From assembly GCF_019303475.1 (NCBI RefSeq), contig NZ_JABLSI010000035.1:57646-97311 (forward strand): 39,666 nucleotides of DNA, given 5' to 3'. The notes beneath the pieces are model-generated. The model did not search any database. It had not been told where the DNA came from and was given only the letters and a program-made list of their open reading frames with translations. The DNA is from Streptomyces sp. JJ38. Its GTDB lineage: Bacteria > Actinomycetota > Actinomycetes > Streptomycetales > Streptomycetaceae. Each line of letters opens with the position of its first letter. Positions within the stretch are counted from its first letter, which is position 1. The translations under genes and the position numbers were made by a program. Positions 7,446-15,635 of the stretch are shown here, piece after piece.

Positions 7446-7516
7446 ACCCCCAGCATGCGCTTCCCCCGCCGGACCGTGCCCGGGGTGGCCGTGGGCGGCA
7501 TGTGGGACGGCGGAAG

Positions 7517-7562
7517 TGTGGTGCGCGACCACATGGGCCCGTGACGTGGGGGTTCCTACGGT
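7517..7562 (+). promoter_or_regulatory. Palindrome and -10 box upstream of the MHS transporter gene
   Basis: TGTGGT (7517-7522) and ACCACA (7528-7533) form a perfect inverted repeat with a 5-base spacer. TACGGT at 7557-7562 is a possible -10 box, giving a leader of about 32 bases. The palindrome would sit just upstream of the -35 position, where an activator usually binds. The bound protein is not known; the nearby GAF-PucR regulator is one candidate. Confidence 0.4.
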
Positions 7563-7600
7563 GTGGCCAGTCCCGTCCCCCCGCCCGGAAGTGGAGAACC

Positions 7601-9052
7601 ATGGCTGCCGCGGCTTCCTCCCCGCCCGCCCCGCCCCCGCAAGGCCCGCTGAAGCGCATCGTCGCGGCGAGCCTGATCGGTACGACGATCGAGTGGTACG
7701 ACTTCTTTCTGTACGGCGCCGCCGCCGCGCTGGTCTTCAACGAGCTGTTCTTCCCCGACTCCGATCCGCTCGTGGGCACGCTGCTGGCGTTCCTGACGTA
7801 CGCCATCGGGTTCGCCGCGCGGCCGATCGGCGCGCTGGTGTTCGGCCACTACGGCGACCGCGTCGGCCGCAAGAAGCTGCTGGTGCTGAGCCTGCTGCTG
7901 ATGGGCGGCGCCACGTTCGCCATCGGGCTGCTGCCCACCCACGCCACCGTCGGCTCGCTCGCCCCCGTCCTGCTGACGACGCTGCGGCTCGTGCAGGGCT
8001 TCGCGCTGGGCGGTGAGTGGGGCGGCGCGGTGCTCCTCGTCTCGGAGCACGGTGACGCCCGGCGGCGCGGCTTCTGGGCCTCCTGGCCGCAGACCGGCGC
8101 CCCGGCCGGGCAGCTGCTGGCCACCGGTGTGCTCGCGGCGCTGACGGCGACCCTGAGCGACGCCGCGTTCGAGTCGTGGGGCTGGCGGGTGCCGTTCCTG
8201 CTCTCGGGCCTGCTCGTCCTCGTCGGGCTGTGGATCCGCATCTCGGTGGACGAGTCGCCAGTGTTCAAGGCGGCGCTGGCCCGGGCGGAGGCCCGCAAGG
8301 CCGAGGACCGGAAGGCCGAGCAGCCGCCGCTGCTGGCCGTCCTGCGGCACCACTGGCGCGACGTGCTGGTGGCCATGGGCGCCCGGATGGCGGAGAACAT
8401 CAGCTACTACGTGATCACCGCGTTCATCCTCGTCTACGTCACCGACCAGCTCGACCTGTCCAAGCAGAGCGCGCTGAACGCCGTACTCATCGCCTCGGCC
8501 GTGCACTTCGCGACGATCCCGCTGTGGGGAGCCCTCTCCGACCGGCTGGGCCGGCGGCCCGTGTACCTGATCGGCGCGGCGGGGGTGGGCCTGTGGATGT
8601 TCCCGTTCTTCGCGCTGATCGACACCCGGAACTTCGCGGCGCTGCTGCTCGCGGTCACCGTCGGGCTGGTTCTGCACGGGGCGATGTACGCGCCCCAGGC
8701 GGCGTTCTTCGCCGAGCTGTTCGCCACGCGCATGCGCTACTCCGGCGCGTCGATCGGCGCGCAGTTCTCCTCGGTGGCGGCGGGCGCGCCCGCGCCGATG
8801 ATCGCCACCGCGCTGCTGGCCGACTTCGACAGCTCGGTACCGGTCTCCCTGTATGTGATCGCCGCCGCCGCACTGACCGTCGTGGCGATCCTGTGCGCGC
8901 GGGAGACGCGGATGCGGGACCTCTCGGACGGCGACGCACCCGCCCCGGGCGAGGACGGGACCGCGTGCGCGGACGGGCCGGTTCCGCCGCGGCCCGCGCC
9001 GTCAGCGGCCGCCGGTGAAGGCGCCCGAGAGCCGGTGCAGCCGCAGCGCTAG
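7601..9052 (+). CDS. MFS transporter, metabolite:H+ symporter (MHS) family
   Basis: A 483-residue inner-membrane transporter. The N-terminal IVAASLIGTTIEWYDFFLYGAAAALVFNELFFP is the MHS (ProP/ShiA/KgtP-like) signature. The MFS loop GHYGDRVGRKKLL follows helix 2, LVQGFALGGEWGGAVLL helix 5, and a second loop SDRLGRRPVYL the second half. About 12 hydrophobic segments are visible. These proteins import organic acids or betaines with protons. The ATG at 7601 has GGAGAA upstream, and the extra upstream frame is not hydrophobic. Its 3' end overlaps the convergent PucR gene by 51 bases. Next to a 3-hydroxybutyrate dehydrogenase and its regulator, uptake of 3-hydroxybutyrate or a related acid is a fair inference, not shown by sequence alone. 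Confidence 0.9.
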   Translation: MAAAASSPPAPPPQGPLKRIVAASLIGTTIEWYDFFLYGAAAALVFNELFFPDSDPLVGTLLAFLTYAIGFAARPIGALVFGHYGDRVGRKKLLVLSLLLMGGATFAIGLLPTHATVGSLAPVLLTTLRLVQGFALGGEWGGAVLLVSEHGDARRRGFWASWPQTGAPAGQLLATGVLAALTATLSDAAFESWGWRVPFLLSGLLVLVGLWIRISVDESPVFKAALARAEARKAEDRKAEQPPLLAVLRHHWRDVLVAMGARMAENISYYVITAFILVYVTDQLDLSKQSALNAVLIASAVHFATIPLWGALSDRLGRRPVYLIGAAGVGLWMFPFFALIDTRNFAALLLAVTVGLVLHGAMYAPQAAFFAELFATRMRYSGASIGAQFSSVAAGAPAPMIATALLADFDSSVPVSLYVIAAAALTVVAILCARETRMRDLSDGDAPAPGEDGTACADGPVPPRPAPSAAAGEGAREPVQPQR

Positions 9053-10942
9053 CTGCACCTCCAGCACCCGCTCGGGGGACTGCCAGTCGTCGCCCAGCAG
9101 CTTGGCCACCCGGTCGAGCCGCTGGGCGACGGTGTTGACGTGGACGTGCAGCAGGTCCTTGGCTCGCACCGGGCTCATGCCGCTGTCGAAGTAGGCGGCG
9201 AGGGTATCGACGAGGTCCGTGCCGCGCCGACGGTCGTAGGTGAGGACGGGGCCGAGGGTGCGCTCGACGAATCCGCCCACGTCGCGGGCGTCGGAGAGCA
9301 GCACGCCGAGGAAGCCGAAGTCCTGGGCCGCACCGCCCTCGCCGCCCCGGCCCAGCAGCCGCATGGCGTCCACGCAGCGCCGGGCCTCGGCGTAGGCGGC
9401 GGGGACGCCCGACGGCCCGGTGCCGACGGCCGAGGCGCCGACGGTGACGGGGCCGTGCACGGCGGCCCCGAGCTGGGCGGCGGCGCGGCGGGCCAGCTCC
9501 CCGGCGTCCGTCCCCTCGGGCAGCGGCAGCAGGAGCACGGTGCCGCCGTCACGGGCGGCGGCCAGCCCGTGGGCGGTGGCGGCCAGGTGGGAGGCCGCGG
9601 CCCACAGCCGCCCCCGGCCGCTGCCGTGCCGGGCGGCGCCGTCGCTCTCGGGGGCGCCGGCGTCGTCGGACGCGTCGAGTACGTCGGGTGCGTCGGCGTC
9701 GGCGTCGGCGGGGCCCAGGGCGGCGAGGACGACGTGCGGTGCGCCAAGGTCGGCGCCCAGCCGGGCGGCGCGCCGCCACAGCACCTCGGGACTGCGTCCG
9801 GGGGTGTCCAGCAGATCGTCCAGCAGCTCACCGCGCACCCGCTGCTCGGCCTCGGCGGCGGAGCGGCGGGCGAGGAGCAGCAGCGAGGTGACCATGGCGG
9901 CGCGCTCCAGCGTGCGCTGGTCGACCGGGTCGAGCCGCGGCTGCCCGTGCAGGACGAGGGCGCCCAGCAGCTCCCCGCCCGCGGCGACCGCCGCCACCCA
10001 GGGTGCTCCGGCCCCGGCGTCCGCCCCCGGCCCGTGCGGCTCCCCCGCGGTCTCCCGGACGGCGTGGCCCGCGCGGGCCGAGCGCTCGACGGCCTCCGTC
10101 GCCGTCTCGGGCCCGGTGAACTCCACCCGGCCGCCGAGCACCTGGGACAGGGCCGCGGTCACGTCGTCGACGCCGCCGCCGCGGAGCACCAGCGCGGTGA
10201 GCCGGTCGTGGACCTCGCCGGCCCGCTCGATCGTCTCGTTGGTGGCCTCCAGTGCGGCGAGCGCGCCGCGGGTCTCGGCGATGAGACGGGTCGTGTCGAT
10301 CGCGACGGCCGCGTGCGCGGCGAAGGAGGAGAGCAGCGCGATCTGCTCGCGCTCGAAGACGCGGGCGCGCCGGTCGGCGGCGTAGATGACGCCGATGACC
10401 TCGCCGCCGAGTGTCAGGGGGACGCCGAGGATGGCGACGAGCCCCTCCTCCCGGACGCCGTCGTCGATGGGGGCGGTGTGCTGGAAGCGAGAGTCGCGGA
10501 AGTAGTCGTCGGTGACGTAGGGGCGGGCCGTCTGGGCGACCAGCCCGCCCAGCCCCTCCCCCATCCCCAGCCGCAGCTGCTGGAAGCGGGCGGAGACGGA
10601 GCCCTCGGTGACCCGCATGTAGGTGTCGCCGCGCTCGCGGTCGGTGAGCGTCAGATAGGCGACCTCGGTGCCCAGGAGGGAGCGGGCGCGCTGCACGATC
10701 GCGCGCAGGACGGCGTCCAGGTCGCGCAGCCCGGCCAGGTCGTGGGCCGTCTCGATGAGGGCGGTCAGCTCCGCCTCGCGCCGCCGCCGCCCCTCGAGCT
10801 CGGCGCGCAGCCGCAGGGCGAGGACCCGCTCCGGCGTCGTCGGGCCGTCGAAGGCCTCGGCCGGCGCGCCGCTGACCAGGAGCTGGAGGTAGTCGGGCGG
10901 GGTGCGGGGCGGGTCGTACGAGGTGGTGGTCTCGTCGTGCAT
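9002..10942 (-). CDS. GAF-domain PucR-type transcriptional regulator
   Basis: A 646-residue regulator. Residues about 55-215 form a GAF domain (ALIETAHDLAGLRDLDAVLRAIVQRARSLLG..., VIGVIYAADRRARVFEREQIALLSSFAAHAAVAID), a likely small-molecule sensor. The C-terminus carries the PucR helix-turn-helix: LVDTLAAYFDSGMSPVRAKDLLHVHVNTVAQRLDRV, then LEVQLALRLHRL. The middle is Ala/Asp-rich and variable. The ATG at 10942 lies 5 bases after the stop of the 3-hydroxybutyrate dehydrogenase gene, so it is the last gene of the long leftward operon. PucR proteins are often activators responding to a pathway metabolite; control of this operon and of the divergent depolymerase is inferred. An apparent much longer frame upstream is only the dehydrogenase gene read in another frame. 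Confidence 0.88.
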   Translation of the reverse strand: MHDETTTSYDPPRTPPDYLQLLVSGAPAEAFDGPTTPERVLALRLRAELEGRRRREAELTALIETAHDLAGLRDLDAVLRAIVQRARSLLGTEVAYLTLTDRERGDTYMRVTEGSVSARFQQLRLGMGEGLGGLVAQTARPYVTDDYFRDSRFQHTAPIDDGVREEGLVAILGVPLTLGGEVIGVIYAADRRARVFEREQIALLSSFAAHAAVAIDTTRLIAETRGALAALEATNETIERAGEVHDRLTALVLRGGGVDDVTAALSQVLGGRVEFTGPETATEAVERSARAGHAVRETAGEPHGPGADAGAGAPWVAAVAAGGELLGALVLHGQPRLDPVDQRTLERAAMVTSLLLLARRSAAEAEQRVRGELLDDLLDTPGRSPEVLWRRAARLGADLGAPHVVLAALGPADADADAPDVLDASDDAGAPESDGAARHGSGRGRLWAAASHLAATAHGLAAARDGGTVLLLPLPEGTDAGELARRAAAQLGAAVHGPVTVGASAVGTGPSGVPAAYAEARRCVDAMRLLGRGGEGGAAQDFGFLGVLLSDARDVGGFVERTLGPVLTYDRRRGTDLVDTLAAYFDSGMSPVRAKDLLHVHVNTVAQRLDRVAKLLGDDWQSPERVLEVQLALRLHRLSGAFTGGR

Positions 10943-10947
10943 GGGCG

Positions 10948-11718
10948 TCAGTGTGCCGTCCAGCCCCCGTCGAGCGGGAGGGAGCTGCCGGTGATCGCTC
11001 CGGCCTGCGGGCCGCACAGGTAGGCGACCGCCTCGGCGACCTCCTCCGGCTCGACGAGCCGCTTGACCGCCGAGTCGCCCAGCATGACCTCGCTGACGAC
11101 CCGGTCCTCGGGGATGCCGTGGGCCCGGGCCTGGTCGGCGATCTGGCGCTCGACGAGCGGGGTGCGGACGTAGGCGGGGCTGACGCAGTTCGACGTGACG
11201 CCGTGGGCCGCCCCCTCCAGGGCGGTGACCTTGGACAGGCCCTCCAGCCCGTGCTTGGCCGACACGTAGGCCGCCTTGTAGGCGGAGGCCCGCAGCCCGT
11301 GCACCGAGGAGACGTTGACGACACGGCCCCAGCCCTGCCCGTACATGTGCGGCAGGGCACCGCGGATCAGCCGGAAGGGCGCCTCCAGCATGACGGTGAG
11401 GATGAGTCGGAAGGCGTCCTGCGGGAAGCTCTCCAGCGGCCGGACGACCTGGAGCCCGGCGTTGTTGACGAGGACGTCGATCCCGGTGGCGGCCTGCTCG
11501 GCGGCGTCCAGCTCGGTGAGGTCGAGCCGGAGCGGCTCGACGGCGTCGGGAGCGGCCTCGGCGAGCGCGTCCAGCCCGGCCGCGTCGCGGTCCACGGCGC
11601 GCACCTTGGCTCCGGCGGCGGCCAGCCGCAGCGCGCAGGCCCGCCCGATTCCGCTGGCGGCACCGGTGACGAGCGCGGTGCGCCCGCCGAGGTCGAGGGT
11701 GACGGAGTGTGGCGTCAT
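10948..11718 (-). CDS. bdhA: D-3-hydroxybutyrate dehydrogenase (SDR family)
   Basis: A 256-residue short-chain dehydrogenase oxidising D-3-hydroxybutyrate to acetoacetate with NAD. The nucleotide motif TGAASGIG is at 18-25, NNAG at 85-88, and the catalytic Ser138, Tyr151 and Lys155 are in place. The substrate-carboxylate residues known from Pseudomonas fragi HBDH (Gln94, His144, Lys152, Gln196, as I recall them) are matched at a constant offset of four: Gln90, His140, Lys148 and Gln192. That makes the substrate call much stronger than a generic SDR. The gene lies 39 bases after the alpha/beta hydrolase and 5 bases before the PucR gene. A TAGTCT box six bases upstream of its ATG suggests it can also be transcribed separately without a leader. 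Confidence 0.94.
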   Translation of the reverse strand: MTPHSVTLDLGGRTALVTGAASGIGRACALRLAAAGAKVRAVDRDAAGLDALAEAAPDAVEPLRLDLTELDAAEQAATGIDVLVNNAGLQVVRPLESFPQDAFRLILTVMLEAPFRLIRGALPHMYGQGWGRVVNVSSVHGLRASAYKAAYVSAKHGLEGLSKVTALEGAAHGVTSNCVSPAYVRTPLVERQIADQARAHGIPEDRVVSEVMLGDSAVKRLVEPEEVAEAVAYLCGPQAGAITGSSLPLDGGWTAH

Positions 11719-11724
11719 GTCCGC

Positions 11725-11730
11725 AGACTA
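11725..11730 (-). promoter_or_regulatory. Possible internal leaderless promoter of bdhA
   Basis: On the minus strand TAGTCT stands six bases before the bdhA ATG, in the only real gap (39 bases) of the operon. It fits a leaderless -10 box and would let bdhA and the regulator be expressed apart from the transporter genes. No convincing -35 is visible. Confidence 0.45.
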
Positions 11731-11757
11731 GGCAGGGCCCGCCTCGCCCCCGATGTG

Positions 11758-12729
11758 TCAGCGGTCCATACTTGCCCGACCGCCCGTGTACCCCTGGCAC
11801 ACCTCGGAGTGGGCGCGGTGGACGGCGGCGGCCACGGCGGCCACGGCCGCGGGGCGGAGCAGGGCCGAGTAGTGGTTGGTGTCCGGCAGCCGGTGCGTGG
11901 CGACGCGGCCGGGCTCGGGCCCGGTGGCGGCGAGCCGGGGCGCGTCGTAGAGGCCCCGCGGCTCGTCCAGCAGACCGCGCTCCGCCCACAGCAGCGTCCC
12001 CCTCACCCCGGGCCGGTGGACGGCGGCCAGGACCTCGGGGCCGCGCAGCACGTCGGAGCCGTCGGCCCGCACGGCGTCGAGGACGCAACTGCTGCGCAGG
12101 GCGGGCGGCTCGCCGACGAGGTCGCGGTCGACGTACGCCTGGACGTGCGGGCCCCAGTGCGCGGCGAGGGCGGGATGCGAGCGGAAGAACGCGTGGTAGG
12201 CCGCCCGGTCGGGGAAGGTCATGCGCAGCCGCCGCATCGCCGGGCCTATGACGGCGTCGAGGAGGGCGTCGATGTCGGTGCCGTCCGGGGGCGGGAAGCC
12301 GAGCCCGCCGTCGACGAGGACGACGTGCGGGAAGCGCTCCGGGTGCCGGGCGGCGGCCAGCGCGGCGACGAACGCGCCCATCGAGTGCCCGACGAGCACG
12401 GCGCGTTCGCGGCCCAGGTGGCGCAGCAGCGCGAGCACGTCCTCGACGTGTGCGGCCAGCCCGTAGGGCCCGGGCAGCGCGGCGCTGTGTGCCCGTCCGC
12501 GCAGGTCGGGGGCGTGCAGGGGCCGTTGGGGGCCGAGCGCCTCCGCCAGCGCGGTGAAGGCGTGGCCGTTGGCGGTGATGCCGTGCAACGCGAGAACGGG
12601 CACGTCGCCGAGGCCGGGAACATCGGCCGCCTCGCCGCCCCCGGGCCAGTGGGTGACGGCGAGGCGGCCGCCCCGCACCGGGACGGCGTACTCCCGGGCG
12701 GGGACGGGGACGGGGGCGGGCTCGGTCAC
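11758..12729 (-). CDS. Alpha/beta-hydrolase, possible hydroxybutyrate-oligomer or ester hydrolase
   Basis: A 323-residue cytoplasmic alpha/beta-fold hydrolase without a signal peptide. The oxyanion loop is LALHGITANGHAF (about 47-58), the nucleophile Ser116 is in VLVGHSMGAF, an acid candidate is Asp140 in VVLVDGG, and the His is in DTNHYS near residue 288. The cap region is ordinary for epoxide-hydrolase/esterase-like members. The GTG at 12729 overlaps the permease stop as GTGA, so it is coupled to the ABC transporter genes and precedes bdhA. Between an importer and 3-hydroxybutyrate dehydrogenase, the likely job is cleaving imported hydroxybutyrate oligomers or esters to monomers. Family membership alone does not give the substrate. 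Confidence 0.85.
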   Translation of the reverse strand: MTEPAPVPVPAREYAVPVRGGRLAVTHWPGGGEAADVPGLGDVPVLALHGITANGHAFTALAEALGPQRPLHAPDLRGRAHSAALPGPYGLAAHVEDVLALLRHLGRERAVLVGHSMGAFVAALAAARHPERFPHVVLVDGGLGFPPPDGTDIDALLDAVIGPAMRRLRMTFPDRAAYHAFFRSHPALAAHWGPHVQAYVDRDLVGEPPALRSSCVLDAVRADGSDVLRGPEVLAAVHRPGVRGTLLWAERGLLDEPRGLYDAPRLAATGPEPGRVATHRLPDTNHYSALLRPAAVAAVAAAVHRAHSEVCQGYTGGRASMDR

Positions 12730-13817
12730 GGGGACCCCTTTCGACGCGGGCGGAGCGAACGGGGGCGCGGGGAGCGCGGGCGCAGGGAGGCGAGGCCGCC
12801 GGGGGCGGCGTAGACGGCGAGGACGAACAGGGTGCCCAGGATGAGCAGCGGCTCGACGACGTCGGCGACGGCGGCCAGCCGCTGGTCGAGGAAGGTGAAC
12901 AGGGCGCCGCCGAGGACGGGCCCCCAGCGGGTGCCGCTGCCGCCGAGCACGACCATGACGAGCAGCGTGAGCGTGAACGTCGGGGTGCTGGAGTGCGGGG
13001 TGGCCCCGGCCGTGACGAGGAGGTGCACGGCGCCGCCGAGCACGGCGAGGGCGGAGGCGAGGACGAAGGCGCCCAGCTTGTACCGGAAGGGGTCGAGCCC
13101 GAGGACGGCGACGCGCGGCTCGTTGTCGCGTACGGCCTGCCACACCCGGCCGACGGGCCGCGCGGTGACCCACCACACGACGGCGGCGACGAGGGTGAGG
13201 TAACCGAGCGCCAGCCAGTAGACGTTGACCGTGTTGGCGACGCCGAGGAAGGCGTCGGGCACCCCGGCGGTGTGGAGGGGCAGGCCCTCCTCGCCGCCGG
13301 TGAGCCCGCCGGGGTTGCGGCCGACGAGGAGGGAACCGGCCTGGGCGAAGGCGAGGGTGACCATGGCGAAGCCGATGCCGCCGAGAGCGAGGGTGCGCAG
13401 CGACACGGCCCCGAGCACGACGGCGGCCAGCGTGCCCAGCACGAGGGTGACCAGCACGGCCGGGAACAGGCCGAGCCCCCATTCCGTCATGGCCAGTTGG
13501 GTGCCGTAGGCGCCGCCCGCGATGTAGAGGGCGTGGCCGAAGGAGAGCAGTCCGGTGCGGCCGAACATCAGGTCATAGCCGAGCGCGAGCCCGGCGAACA
13601 CCAGGCACAGGGCGAAGAGTTGCAGCGACCCCGGGGAGTTGACGGGGCCTTCCAGCAGGACCGGGATCTCCAGCGCCGAGTAGGGCAGGAGAGCGAGGAC
13701 CAGCAGGACGGCGGCCGGGAGGGCGGCGGAGCGCAGTCCGCGGCGCCGGGCCGTGTCCCGGCCGCCGGAGGCGGCCGGGGGCGCGGTGGCGGCGGGCGGG
13801 GCGGACGTGACCGTCAT
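12726..13817 (-). CDS. HAAT-family ABC transporter permease, LivM-type
   Basis: A 363-residue membrane protein with about ten hydrophobic segments. LivM-type motifs are clear: GYDLMFGRTGLLSFGHALYIAGGAYGTQLA, GGIGFAMVTLAFAQ, and near the end LLVMVVLGGSGTRWGPVLGGALFTFLDQ. It forms the membrane channel with the LivH-type partner. A ~30-residue Ala/Pro/Arg-rich N-terminus precedes the first helix, and the C-terminus ends in Arg/Pro/Ser repeats. The ATG at 13817 overlaps the LivH stop (ATGA), and its stop overlaps the hydrolase GTG. The family imports branched-chain amino acids, amides, urea, aromatic acids and similar compounds, so substrate must come from context. Confidence 0.9.
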   Translation of the reverse strand: MTVTSAPPAATAPPAASGGRDTARRRGLRSAALPAAVLLVLALLPYSALEIPVLLEGPVNSPGSLQLFALCLVFAGLALGYDLMFGRTGLLSFGHALYIAGGAYGTQLAMTEWGLGLFPAVLVTLVLGTLAAVVLGAVSLRTLALGGIGFAMVTLAFAQAGSLLVGRNPGGLTGGEEGLPLHTAGVPDAFLGVANTVNVYWLALGYLTLVAAVVWWVTARPVGRVWQAVRDNEPRVAVLGLDPFRYKLGAFVLASALAVLGGAVHLLVTAGATPHSSTPTFTLTLLVMVVLGGSGTRWGPVLGGALFTFLDQRLAAVADVVEPLLILGTLFVLAVYAAPGGLASLRPRSPRPRSLRPRRKGSP

Positions 13818-14752
13818 GCGCGGCCTCCTTGGGTGCTGGCGGGTGCGGCGGCGGGCCCGGGAGCGACCAGCCGCCGCAACCGCTCCAGGGGGGTGGGCGC
13901 GCCGGGCACGGGGCGGGCCAGGACGACGACGGCGAGCAGCACGACGACGGCCAGGTCCCCGTAGCCGCCGGCGTAGTAGTCGGCGTACTGCTGGGTGAGG
14001 CCGACGGCGAGCGCGGCGAGCGAGACGCCGGTGATGGAGCCGAGCCCACCGATGATGACGACGACGAACGCGAAGACCAGCAGCCCGGTGCCCTGGTGCG
14101 GGGAGAGCGAGCCGAAGTACAGCCCGCCGAGCACTCCGGCGAGCCCGGCGAGGGCGCCGCCGAGGGCGAAGACGACGGTGAAGGCGCGGGTGACGTCGAT
14201 GCCGAGGGCGGTGACCATGGCCCGGTCCTCCACCCCGGCCCGCACGACGAGCCCGTAGCGGGTGTGGGACAGGAACAGCCGGACCGCGACGAGGACGGTC
14301 AGCGCCACGCCGATGAGCACGAAACGGTTGACCGGCACGCTGGCGCCGAACACGCCGACCGTGCCGGCCAGCGAGTCGGGCACCGGGAAGGTGCGGGCGT
14401 CCGCCCCCGCGAGGGTCTGCACGGCCGCCGGGACGGCGAGCGAGAGCCCGACGGTGACGAGGATCTGCTCCTTGGCCCGCCCGTACAGCCGCCGGATCAG
14501 CACGAACTCGACGACGACGGCGAGCGCGAGCCCGGTCGCGGTGCCGACGACGGCCGCGAGGAGCAGGCCACCGAGGCCGGGCACGGCGTCGGCGGTGGCC
14601 CAGGCGGTGTAGGCGGCGACGGTGAGGAAGGCACCGTGCGCGAAGTTGAGGACGTCCATGAGCCCGAAGATGAGGGCGAGTCCGGAGGCGATGAGGAAGT
14701 AGAGGGCACCCAGGCCGAGTCCGGTGAGGGTGAGGAGGACGAACGTCTCCAT
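13814..14752 (-). CDS. HAAT-family ABC transporter permease, LivH-type
   Basis: A 312-residue membrane protein. The family signature LGLGALYFLIASGLALIFGLMDVLNFAHGAFLTVAAY opens the protein, and FVVVIIGGLGSITGVSLAALAVGL is the conserved cytoplasmic-loop region of LivH permeases. About eight to nine membrane segments are visible. The start at 14752 is chosen because METFVLL leads directly into the first helix; the frame extends upstream only into hydrophilic residues that overlap the ATPase gene. One base separates it from the LivF-type stop, and it overlaps LivM by four bases. Confidence 0.92.
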   Translation of the reverse strand: METFVLLTLTGLGLGALYFLIASGLALIFGLMDVLNFAHGAFLTVAAYTAWATADAVPGLGGLLLAAVVGTATGLALAVVVEFVLIRRLYGRAKEQILVTVGLSLAVPAAVQTLAGADARTFPVPDSLAGTVGVFGASVPVNRFVLIGVALTVLVAVRLFLSHTRYGLVVRAGVEDRAMVTALGIDVTRAFTVVFALGGALAGLAGVLGGLYFGSLSPHQGTGLLVFAFVVVIIGGLGSITGVSLAALAVGLTQQYADYYAGGYGDLAVVVLLAVVVLARPVPGAPTPLERLRRLVAPGPAAAPASTQGGRA

Positions 14753-14753
14753 G

Positions 14754-15635
14754 TCAGGCGGCTCCTCTCGGTGTGGCGGCCGACGTCCCGTGGCCCGGTG
14801 CGGTACCGGCACCGGAACGCGAGCCGGAACGCGCCCCGTCGCCCGGCACGGCGTCCGGCCCGGGCCCCGGCCCGTCGCTCACGCGGGGGTACGGCCCGGG
14901 GCGGGCGCCGACGCCGAGCAGCGCGGTGGTCAGCTCCCGGTCGGCCAGGAGCGCCGCCGCGTCCCCGGTGTGCACGGTGCGGCCCGCGTCCAGGACGACG
15001 GCGTGCCGGGCGAGGCGCCGCACGACGGCCAGGTTCTGCTCGACGAGCAGCAGCGGCACGCGCTCGGCGGCGCGTTCCAGCACCTCGGTCACCTCGGTGA
15101 CGACGCGCGGCGCCAGCCCCTTCGTCGGCTCGTCCACGACGATGAGCCGGTTGTCGTTGAGGAGCGTGCGGGCGATGGCCACCATCTGCTGCTGCCCGCC
15201 GGAGAGCGAACCGGCCGGCTGGGCGCGCCGGTCGCGCAGCTCGGGGAACAGGTCGTGGACGAGGTCGTAGTGGTGGGGGGAGCCGGGCCGTTCGGCCAGG
15301 GAGAGGTTCTCGGCGACGGTGAGGTGCGCGAACACGCCCCGGTCCTCCGGGGCGTAGCCCACACCGCGCCGCACGGTGCGGTGGGTGGGCTCGTCGGTGA
15401 CGTCCGCGCCGTCCAGGGTGACGGTGCCCGCGGTGACGCGCCCGCCGTCCGGCAGCAGCCCGAGCACGGCCCGGACCGTCGTCGTCTTTCCCACGCCGTT
15501 GCGGCCGAGCAGCGCGGTGACGCCCTCGGCGGGGACGGCGAGGTCCACGCCCTGCACGATGCGGGAGCCGGCGATCTCGACATGCAGTCCGCGCACGTCG
15601 AGCAGCGGGCTCGACGCCTGCTGTCCGGGGGTCAC
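14754..15635 (-). CDS. HAAT-family ABC transporter ATP-binding protein, LivF-type
   Basis: A 293-residue cytoplasmic ATPase. Walker A is GRNGVGKTT (about 44-52), the signature LSGGQQQM, Walker B LIVVDEPTKGLAPR, then LLLVEQNLAVVRRLARHAVVLDAGR, all in the LivF-type order. The last ~50 residues are a Gly/Pro/Arg/Ser tail absent from most members. The GTG at 15635 overlaps the LivG-type stop as GTGA. Confidence 0.92.
   Translation of the reverse strand: MTPGQQASSPLLDVRGLHVEIAGSRIVQGVDLAVPAEGVTALLGRNGVGKTTTVRAVLGLLPDGGRVTAGTVTLDGADVTDEPTHRTVRRGVGYAPEDRGVFAHLTVAENLSLAERPGSPHHYDLVHDLFPELRDRRAQPAGSLSGGQQQMVAIARTLLNDNRLIVVDEPTKGLAPRVVTEVTEVLERAAERVPLLLVEQNLAVVRRLARHAVVLDAGRTVHTGDAAALLADRELTTALLGVGARPGPYPRVSDGPGPGPDAVPGDGARSGSRSGAGTAPGHGTSAATPRGAA

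Noticed and set aside
9140..11023. Very long plus-strand frames opposite the PucR gene, and similar ones at 20869-23415, 23545-25842, 25811-27097 and 29216-31951
   Set aside because: They lie antisense to well-identified genes, are strongly Gly/Val/Arg-biased as expected from high GC at third positions, show no domains and lack ribosome sites.
10943..12088. Upstream extension that would make the PucR protein 1028 residues
   Set aside because: The extension is the bdhA gene read in another frame. The bdhA frame has all dehydrogenase motifs, and the PucR ATG sits 5 bases after its stop.
12730..13482. 574-residue version of the alpha/beta hydrolase
   Set aside because: The N-terminal extension is an Arg/Pro-rich shadow of the LivM-type gene; the GTG at 12729 overlaps the LivM-type stop as GTGA, as elsewhere in the operon.
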